NCBI GenBank assembly: GCA_900768635.1
Contig: CAAGDP010000168.1
Span: 1 to 12,631, forward strand
Direction: 5' to 3'
Origin: Enterobacterales bacterium
Lineage (GTDB): Bacteria; Pseudomonadota; Gammaproteobacteria; Enterobacterales; Succinivibrionaceae
Length of the DNA stretch: 12,631 nt
The notes under the pieces are model-generated. The model was not told the origin of the DNA, did no database searches, and saw only the letters and a program-made list of their open reading frames with translations. This document shows, in pieces, positions 1-5,154 of the stretch (its first letter is position 1; each line of letters opens with the position of its first letter). The position numbers and the translations under genes were made by a program.

Positions 1-1
1 G

Positions 2-70
2 GTAGTGGGTTTCCGCAACCTAATTAAATTTATGAAGGCTTCACAACCGGAAATGTATGGTTATGAATAA
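2..70 (+). CDS. C-terminal end of an unidentified protein (5' truncated by window)
   Basis: The second frame is open from the first base to a TAA at 68-70 and encodes about 22 residues ending in SQPEMYGYE. I do not recognise the family. The case for a real gene end rests on position: its stop sits inside the start of rcsF, on the same strand. The rcsF in-frame ATG at 63 gives an 8-base overlap (ATGAATAA), a common arrangement for translationally coupled genes, and the ATG at 57 gives 14 bases. In E. coli the gene before rcsF is metQ, but this tail does not resemble the MetQ C-terminus as I know it. The open stretch is short, so a chance reading frame cannot be excluded. Confidence 0.4.
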   Translation, partial: VVGFRNLIKFMKASQPEMYGYE

Positions 71-470
71 TGTTCTAAAAAAAATAACAATGCTGGTGAT
101 GGGAATATCCACAGCCGGTTGTTCCTGGTTTTCCTTCAGCAGTAATGTGGATCCACGTAATTTCCGGGAATACTACAAATCCTCTCTTATCACCCAGTAT
201 ACCAAGGAAGAGGCGGTTAATTTACCTCCTTATGACGATTTGGGAATAGTGGAAGGTATGGATTGTCAGATCAGCGAAGAATATGCAACTCCCAAGGAAG
301 GGGTAGCCCGGAAATTAATGCTGGAAAACGCAGCTGACTCCGGTGCCAATGCCGTAATAATAGGCAAATGCATAAAAGTTGAAAACACTCTTTCCTGTAT
401 CAGTGAATATACCTGCTATGCTCAGGCCATCAGGATCCATGATGATAAATCTGAATCAGAGCATCATTAA
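57..470 (+). CDS. rcsF: Outer-membrane stress-sensor lipoprotein RcsF
   Basis: RcsF is the lipoprotein that feeds envelope damage signals into the Rcs phosphorelay through IgaA. The 137-residue product starts with a lipoprotein signal peptide (basic KK, hydrophobic segment, TAGC with the lipidated Cys at residue 22, followed by Ser, the outer-membrane type +2 residue). After it come Cys70, Cys105, Cys114 and Cys120, whose spacings (35, 9 and 6) equal those of E. coli RcsF Cys74, 109, 118 and 124, which form its disulfides. DLGxVxGxxCQ and ARKxMxxNAxxxxANAV also match the family. It is followed at once by trmO, as in E. coli. The start has a weak GGA 5 bases upstream; ATG at 63 is an alternative. 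Oddity: the proline-rich linker after the lipidated Cys in E. coli is absent. Whether the rest of the Rcs pathway exists here is not visible. Confidence 0.88.
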   Translation: MVMNNVLKKITMLVMGISTAGCSWFSFSSNVDPRNFREYYKSSLITQYTKEEAVNLPPYDDLGIVEGMDCQISEEYATPKEGVARKLMLENAADSGANAVIIGKCIKVENTLSCISEYTCYAQAIRIHDDKSESEHH

Positions 471-1164
471 TCCTCTCGGTATTGTTCACTCTCCCTATCG
501 GGAAAAATTCGGCGTACCACGCCAGCCCTCTCTGGCTGATCGGGTAGTTTCCGAAATTCAGATGCTTCCCCCTTACGATAATCCGGATGCCTTCCGGGGT
601 ATAGAGCAATATTCTCATTTATGGCTGATCTTCGGTTTTAATATGGTGGAGGATCATTCCTTTAGACCTTTGGTGCGCCCGCCGCGTCTGGGAGGTAACC
701 AGCGTCTGGGGGTTTTTGCCTGCCGTTCCCCCTTTCGCCCTAACTCATTGGGGTTATCCTGCGTAAAATTTCAGGAGATCTGTAAGGAAAAGGGAGCACT
801 GAGGATCCGGTTTCTGGGAGGAGATCTTACTCATGGAACGCCGGTTTATGATATTAAGCCTTATATTGCTTTTTCTGATTCCCGTCCGGATGCCTGCAGC
901 GGATTTGCCTCCGAGTTGCCTCCGGTTACACCGGTGATCTTTTCAACAGAAGCAGAACAGTTTATTCAGGCCCTGGATAATAACCGTTACCCGCTTCTTT
1001 CTGAAATTATCAAAGATGTCCTTTCCTACGATCCCCGTCCGGCATACCGGCGTAATGAAAAAAATGACGACAGGATCTACGGTATGAAACTTTACGACTT
1101 TAATATCAGATTTAAGGTATATCCGGAGTATCTTGAAGTCCTGTCACTGGAGCAAGTCCTGTAA
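439..1164 (+). CDS. trmO: tRNA (adenine(37)-N6)-methyltransferase TrmO
   Basis: TrmO (formerly YaeB/TsaA) is a SAM-dependent enzyme that N6-methylates t6A at position 37 of tRNA-Thr to give m6t6A, tuning anticodon decoding in the cytoplasm. Family signatures are clear: a start region reading GxVxSPYREKFGVPRQP, then VRPPRLGGN, then GVFACRSPFRPNSLGLS in the middle, GTPVYDIKPY further on, and DPRPAYR near the C-terminus. The length of 241 residues is close to the 235 of the E. coli protein. The frame is open further upstream to 379, but those extra 20 residues do not match the family and lie inside rcsF. The start is one of two adjacent ATGs (439 or 442); AGGA at 432-435 is better spaced for 442. 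The gene overlaps the end of rcsF by about 30 bases and overlaps the convergent epimerase gene by 21 bases. Confidence 0.93.
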   Translation: MMINLNQSIINPLGIVHSPYREKFGVPRQPSLADRVVSEIQMLPPYDNPDAFRGIEQYSHLWLIFGFNMVEDHSFRPLVRPPRLGGNQRLGVFACRSPFRPNSLGLSCVKFQEICKEKGALRIRFLGGDLTHGTPVYDIKPYIAFSDSRPDACSGFASELPPVTPVIFSTEAEQFIQALDNNRYPLLSEIIKDVLSYDPRPAYRRNEKNDDRIYGMKLYDFNIRFKVYPEYLEVLSLEQVL

Positions 1165-2046
1165 GGCCGGCTCCAGCCGGGGATGATCAAAAACAAAGCC
1201 GTCATTGAGAAGATGACGGGGAATAACATTCTGACTGTTCAGCACCAATGCACTGCGTTGCCCCAGAATACAACGCACCAGAAATGAAGGCATATGCAGG
1301 AAATTATTTTTGCCCACAGCCTCAGACAGACAGCTGGAAAAATCCCTCTGCTGGCAGGGGTTAGGCGCAGACAAGTTATAAATTCCGGAGCAATGTTCAT
1401 TGTTGATAAGAAAGAAAAACGCCTTCACCACATCCTTAATATGGATCCAGGGAATATATTGTTTACCTGATCCCATCACCCCGCCCAGATGACGACGGTA
1501 AAGAGGCATTATCCGGCCCAGAAAGCCAAAATCAGGATCCAGCACTATGCCTACCCGGAGAACACAATGACGTTCCACCAGAGAGCCGATCTTTCTGGCA
1601 TTACTTTCTATTTGTTCAGCCACATCCTGAAGAAAGTCCTTATGACCGGATCCGGAACCTTCCTCTATAATCTCACTGCCCTGATGGCCGTAATAGCCGG
1701 TGGAGGAAATGGTAAGCCATAATCTGGGCTTGATTTTATTTTGCTGACAGCGGATAAAAATATAGTCGGTACTAAGAAGACGGCTGTTTAATACTTTCTT
1801 TTTCTGCTGGGGTGTCCAGACCCGAGTGATAGGAGATCCTGCCAGATTAATAACAATATCAATGGCATTATTGCGCCAGCCGGTTTTGTAATCAGTAAAA
1901 ATCACCCTACCATTGGCAAAATTAAGGGAACGACTGGCATTCTGAATATTACGGGTCAATACAATAACCTGATGTTGCTGAGCTAAAAGTTCCTTTAATA
2001 AAGCTCGCCCGATAAGTCCGGTGGCACCGGCAATAAGTACATTCAT
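1144..2046 (-). CDS. yfcH: TIGR01777-family NAD(P)-dependent epimerase/dehydratase (YfcH-like)
   Basis: This is an atypical short-chain dehydrogenase of the YfcH/SDR39U1 group; the physiological substrate of the family is not established. The 300-residue product opens with the Rossmann motif GATGLIG (residues 7-13), carries SSTGYYG with the tyrosine region of the active site, then MGSGKQYIPWIHIKDVV typical of the family, and ends in a region matching the DUF1731 C-terminal domain (SFLVRCILGQRSALVL). E. coli YfcH has 297 residues. I chose ATG at 2046 because the protein then begins exactly at the first beta strand (MNVLIAG). A GTG at 2082 would add 12 residues unlike the family and lacks a ribosome site. 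The only Shine-Dalgarno match, GGAG at 2061-2064, is 14 bases away, so translation may be weak. A strong promoter lies at 2232-2260. The 3' end overlaps trmO on the other strand. Confidence 0.88.
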   Translation of the reverse strand: MNVLIAGATGLIGRALLKELLAQQHQVIVLTRNIQNASRSLNFANGRVIFTDYKTGWRNNAIDIVINLAGSPITRVWTPQQKKKVLNSRLLSTDYIFIRCQQNKIKPRLWLTISSTGYYGHQGSEIIEEGSGSGHKDFLQDVAEQIESNARKIGSLVERHCVLRVGIVLDPDFGFLGRIMPLYRRHLGGVMGSGKQYIPWIHIKDVVKAFFFLINNEHCSGIYNLSAPNPCQQRDFSSCLSEAVGKNNFLHMPSFLVRCILGQRSALVLNSQNVIPRHLLNDGFVFDHPRLEPALQDLLQ

Positions 2047-2231
2047 AGGAAAAGTAAGAGCTCCAAAAAAACAGACAAACACCAGGATATGCTACGGCAG
2101 GATTAAATCGGTTTTACCGTTTACGGAAATTAAGATTAGATTTATTGTTCCCAGAAGATCTGCGATCAGGATCAGAGCAGAACTCTGTCTCTGCTGTTTC
2201 AAACCGACTTATACCACTGTTTCTAATGTTT

Positions 2232-2260
2232 GTTATATTATGGATCAGAATATTTGTCAA
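2232..2260 (-). promoter_or_regulatory. Sigma70-type promoter for the YfcH-like gene
   Basis: Reading the minus strand, a perfect -35 hexamer TTGACA (2260-2255) is followed by a 17-base spacer and the -10 hexamer TATAAC (2237-2232), five of six matches to TATAAT. Transcription would begin near 2225, giving an untranslated leader of about 180 bases before the ATG at 2046. It is the best promoter match I found in the window. The long leader leaves room for post-transcriptional control or for a short transcript of its own. Confidence 0.6.
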
Positions 2261-2282
2261 ACATAACTGTCAGGGATCCGGA

Positions 2283-2342
2283 ACCTTTATAAGGTAATTG
2301 AAACCTGACTCAGGATCCGGAGACGATCAGGTGATATCACCT
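2283..2342. repeat. Cluster of three short palindromes, candidate operators
   Basis: Three dyad-symmetric elements lie within 60 bases: ACCTT-TAT-AAGGT (2283-2295), CCTGA-C-TCAGG (2304-2314) and the perfect 14-base palindrome AGGTGATATCACCT (2329-2342). They sit upstream of the leftward promoter at 2232-2260, with centres about 64, 84 and 110 bases before the predicted transcription start, positions typical of activator sites. I cannot assign any of them to a known regulator; the last does not fit the CRP or FNR consensus. Confidence 0.4.
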
Positions 2343-2489
2343 TAAATCTGCTGATGAAGGATACGGCTGCTGTTACAGAAGTCTCATCAAAAGAAATCAT
2401 TAAGGCAGATTGAGAATAACAGTTGCTTAGACAAGGTTAAATAATCAGACGGATTTTTGCTCATCAGTAACCTGATATCTCCATTGAGG

Positions 2490-4250
2490 TTATCTGGACT
2501 TTTTACGTTTCGGATCCTTGACTGCTATGGAAATTAAAGTCCAGTAATCCTTACCGTTGTAAATCCGTTCTGATAATCTGGCAGTCACCTGTGGCGGATT
2601 TGCCGGATCTATACAACTTGCACAGTCCGGATAATAAATCCGACCCCTGACAACCACCGTACCATTTTCCTGACGTTCAGCAACAGTAGCTTTAACCTGT
2701 GGAGTTTCGTCTTTCTTGGAAGATAACCGGTAATAGTTATTTTCAAAATAATATCCGGGAACAGTGGGAAAACTGTTCATATCATAATCCAGATAGCGTT
2801 TTGTCACCGGAGGCAACCTGGAAGTTGTAATTAACATATCACCCTGAGTACGACAGTATTCAGGAGCGGAAACAGATTCATCACAATCCGGATCCTTCAC
2901 AAAATATTTACGGTTATTAATCCACTGATGACGAACCGCAAAATGAACTAGCAATTCCGGGTTGGAAATAAGCTCCTGATGGGTAGTGTTCATAATCCCC
3001 ACTTCGGAGAAATTGGACAAAAATACCCCTACCCGTTTCAAATAATCAGGATCACGAATAACATCCACCACCGGTACTGTATCAGTTTCTAACTCAACTT
3101 CCCGTTTTTCTTCCTTAGTATTTACCCAGACATTCTGCTTTTCTGTACTGGTATCAGCCGGTAGCTCCTGCTTTTCTGTACTGGTATCTGCCGGTAGCTC
3201 CTGCTTTTCTGCTCCGGCGACCTGCTCTTCCGGAGTGACAATATATTGCATATTGTCTGCAATAGCATTTTCCCAGCGTTTAACAACATCTGCTATAGGC
3301 TTTGTCAGATCATCCCGGTGAGCTTGCTGCAGAACATCCTTAAGCTCTGCAACACGCTGCACCGCTTCAGGACTTCCCAAATTAGCCGCAATCTGTTCCA
3401 CTCCAACAAATTCAGCAATCAGGGATGGTTCCGCCTGATCAATAAGACGTGCAAAATTATCTGCCGAATAGGCGGTACCGTCAATTTCTCCCAGAGTTAC
3501 ACCCCAGATAGTACGATGCATAAAAGTGGCGTCACCAAAGGCATAGGCAAATTTACCGATAAGCTGCAGATAAACACTGTCTACACGATTAGCAAGGCGG
3601 CTGCTGCCAAGCCAGGAATAACCGGTCTGAAGATACTGATCTGCCAGAGCTGTATTCTGAGGACCGCCCCAGCCATGATTTAACAGAATTCCATAAAGAA
3701 GAGCAAAGGGACCTAACGGCTTTTCACTGTCTGTATTTTTAGACAGGAGCTGATATGCCATCCGAATATTCCGTCTGATACCGGTTCCTGATACTAAAAA
3801 GGTAGCCTGGGACCATCTGCCGTATGGAGATCCCCGGGATGCCGCACGCTTGGTCCAGCGATATGCAGAAGCCGGATTAGGACGACGATCCTTAATAGCA
3901 AAATGCTCAGGAAATCCGGTTAAGGCGGCATAAAGAACCTCACACCAGGAACTGATCTGCACATTAAGCTCACTGCACAACCGCAGTTCCGTATCCACCA
4001 TAGGCATAAAAGGAACAGAAGGACCGTTTAATGATGAAGCGGCCAGACGAAAATGAGCTAAAGCATCATAGGGGTTCTGATTAAGAACCCGGTTGCAGGA
4101 AAGAATACACCTGTCATCACAGAAAGCCCGGGGGTTTTCATGACATATTCTGGCATCTTCGCTTACGGAAGGATCAGAAGCTGATGCAACTTCTGCTCCC
4201 AGAGCTAAAACTGCCACCACAACCATTTTAGATATCAGTCTGTTTTTCAC
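2490..4250 (-). CDS. Exported cysteine-rich protein with degenerate Sel1-like region and unknown C-terminal domain
   Basis: This is the last gene of the four-gene Sel1 unit; function unknown. From GTG 4250 the 586-residue product starts with a textbook Sec signal peptide: basic MKNRLISK, a hydrophobic stretch, and ASA before a likely cleavage after residue 24. Next comes a cysteine knot-like stretch (Cys36, 44, 48, 52). A degenerate Sel1/TPR-like helical region follows, best seen at about residues 112-165 with AYRWTKRAASRGSPYG. A low-complexity Glu/Lys linker at about 347-390 holds two 11-residue repeats, and a C-terminal domain (about 395-586) has Cys456/Cys466 and a CASC motif at 543-546. 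I recognise no family for that domain. Start choice: GTG 4250 has AAGGA five bases upstream. TTG 4271 and ATG 4226 are alternatives. It overlaps the preceding gene by 23 bases. Confidence 0.75.
   Translation of the reverse strand: MKNRLISKMVVVAVLALGAEVASASDPSVSEDARICHENPRAFCDDRCILSCNRVLNQNPYDALAHFRLAASSLNGPSVPFMPMVDTELRLCSELNVQISSWCEVLYAALTGFPEHFAIKDRRPNPASAYRWTKRAASRGSPYGRWSQATFLVSGTGIRRNIRMAYQLLSKNTDSEKPLGPFALLYGILLNHGWGGPQNTALADQYLQTGYSWLGSSRLANRVDSVYLQLIGKFAYAFGDATFMHRTIWGVTLGEIDGTAYSADNFARLIDQAEPSLIAEFVGVEQIAANLGSPEAVQRVAELKDVLQQAHRDDLTKPIADVVKRWENAIADNMQYIVTPEEQVAGAEKQELPADTSTEKQELPADTSTEKQNVWVNTKEEKREVELETDTVPVVDVIRDPDYLKRVGVFLSNFSEVGIMNTTHQELISNPELLVHFAVRHQWINNRKYFVKDPDCDESVSAPEYCRTQGDMLITTSRLPPVTKRYLDYDMNSFPTVPGYYFENNYYRLSSKKDETPQVKATVAERQENGTVVVRGRIYYPDCASCIDPANPPQVTARLSERIYNGKDYWTLISIAVKDPKRKKSR
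3135..3211 (-). repeat. 33-bp in-frame tandem repeat (2.3 copies)
   Basis: Two full 33-base copies (3135-3167 and 3168-3200) differ at a single base and are followed by the first 11 bases of a third. They encode the 11-residue unit EKQELPADTST twice in the linker of the exported protein. The unit length is a multiple of three, so gain or loss of copies changes linker length without breaking the frame. The near identity of the copies suggests a recent duplication. Confidence 0.9.
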
Positions 4251-5154
4251 AACTTTCCTTGACCTGCTCAAATTTTTCCTCTGACCAACCGGCTGTCAGA
4301 TCCTGAAGCCGGTAAAGAGCCTGAGAGCTACCTTGTAGGGAAGCCAGATAATACCAGCAAAACCATTTTCCTGAATAACGCTTAATCCTGTTGTCTGCAC
4401 TGTAATAATTTCCCAGGAAAAACGAAGCCTGGAGGCTGCCGTCTTCAGCGGAACTTTTAATTTCCCTTAAAGCCGGATCCTTTTCCTTTCCGGTGAATCT
4501 GCTACGGGCCAGTTCAAAACGTGCATCCGGATTTCCGGCAGTAGCCGCCTTACGATACCAGAACAAAGGATCTTCAGGGGAAATTCCTGCTCTGGTGACA
4601 CCCTGGGAAAGAAGAAGTCCCACATTATACATACCCACAGGATCTCCCCGCTGAGCAGTCTTATAATACCAAAATATTGCAGCGGTGGGATCCTGTTTTA
4701 TACCATCACCGCAGTAATACAAAGATGCCAGAGCATTCATAGCCGGAAGCTGACCCTTATCAGCCGCTTTCCGGTACCAGTACAATGCTTTCTGATAATT
4801 CCGGCGGCAACCTTTACCCTGATCATACCTGCGACCCAGCTCATACATAGCATCCGGGTGTCCGGCAGATGATGCCTGCTGCAAAAGGTAAAATGCCACA
4901 TAGTAATTCACCTCGGTTCCCAGACCGCGGGTATACATATATGCCAGATTATAATAAGCCTGAGCTTCCTTTATACCAGTACAGCTGACAAAAGCCCGGG
5001 AATAATCTCCTTCCTGAAACTGCTGGTAGCAATATCCGGGATATTTCGGCACATCTCTGCTTTCTGCAGTTTCGTCACTATGGAAAGTCAACCATCCGGG
5101 AAGAGAGCATCCCGCCAGACATAAACAGAAAAGCAAACAACTGCATCTAATCAT
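4228..5154 (-). CDS. Sel1-repeat lipoprotein
   Basis: The predicted product is a lipoprotein of 308 residues. A cysteine-rich hydrophobic signal peptide ends in the lipobox LAGC (Cys16), and Ser at the next position favours the outer membrane under the Lol sorting rule. After a short linker comes an N-terminal helical pair, Cys42 to Cys58, then six and a half Sel1-like repeats of about 36 residues (for example AMYELGRRYDQGKGCRRNYQKA...), which form alpha solenoids used for protein binding. ATG 5154 is preferred over a start at 5208 because it places the signal peptide at the N-terminus. It overlaps the stop of the preceding gene by 8 bases (ATGATTAG), indicating translational coupling. Residues 42-58 match residues 30-46 of the upstream 1000-residue protein in spacing and pattern, so the two are probably paralogous. 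The binding partner is unknown. Confidence 0.82.
   Translation of the reverse strand: MIRCSCLLFCLCLAGCSLPGWLTFHSDETAESRDVPKYPGYCYQQFQEGDYSRAFVSCTGIKEAQAYYNLAYMYTRGLGTEVNYYVAFYLLQQASSAGHPDAMYELGRRYDQGKGCRRNYQKALYWYRKAADKGQLPAMNALASLYYCGDGIKQDPTAAIFWYYKTAQRGDPVGMYNVGLLLSQGVTRAGISPEDPLFWYRKAATAGNPDARFELARSRFTGKEKDPALREIKSSAEDGSLQASFFLGNYYSADNRIKRYSGKWFCWYYLASLQGSSQALYRLQDLTAGWSEEKFEQVKESCEKQTDI

Larger units (their letters stand above)
2047..2489. other. Non-coding region with the epimerase promoter and palindromes
   Basis: No convincing gene is present on either strand; the open frames are short and lack ribosome sites or recognisable products. The right end follows the stop of the last gene of the Sel1 unit, and the left end is the leader of the epimerase gene. 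Contents are a sigma70-type promoter at 2232-2260, palindromes at 2283-2295, 2304-2314 and 2329-2342, and small potential hairpins in the roughly 180-base leader, such as CGGT-TTT-ACCG at 2109-2119. No intrinsic terminator for the Sel1 unit is evident. An inverted repeat TAACCT/AGGTTA (2468-2473 and 2487-2492) overlaps the stop codon but has no following T-run. Confidence 0.6.

Noticed and set aside
2468..2492. TAACCT/AGGTTA inverted repeat as terminator of the Sel1 unit
   Set aside because: The stem is only 6 bp with a 13-base loop, overlaps the stop codon and lacks a following T-run.
3135..3211. CRISPR-like repeat
   Set aside because: The copies are directly adjacent without spacers, in frame inside a protein gene, and only two in number.
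3246..3683. Plus-strand open frame of 145 codons
   Set aside because: It is antisense to the exported Sel1-like protein gene, has no recognisable domain and no convincing ribosome site; the minus frame has a signal peptide and repeat structure.
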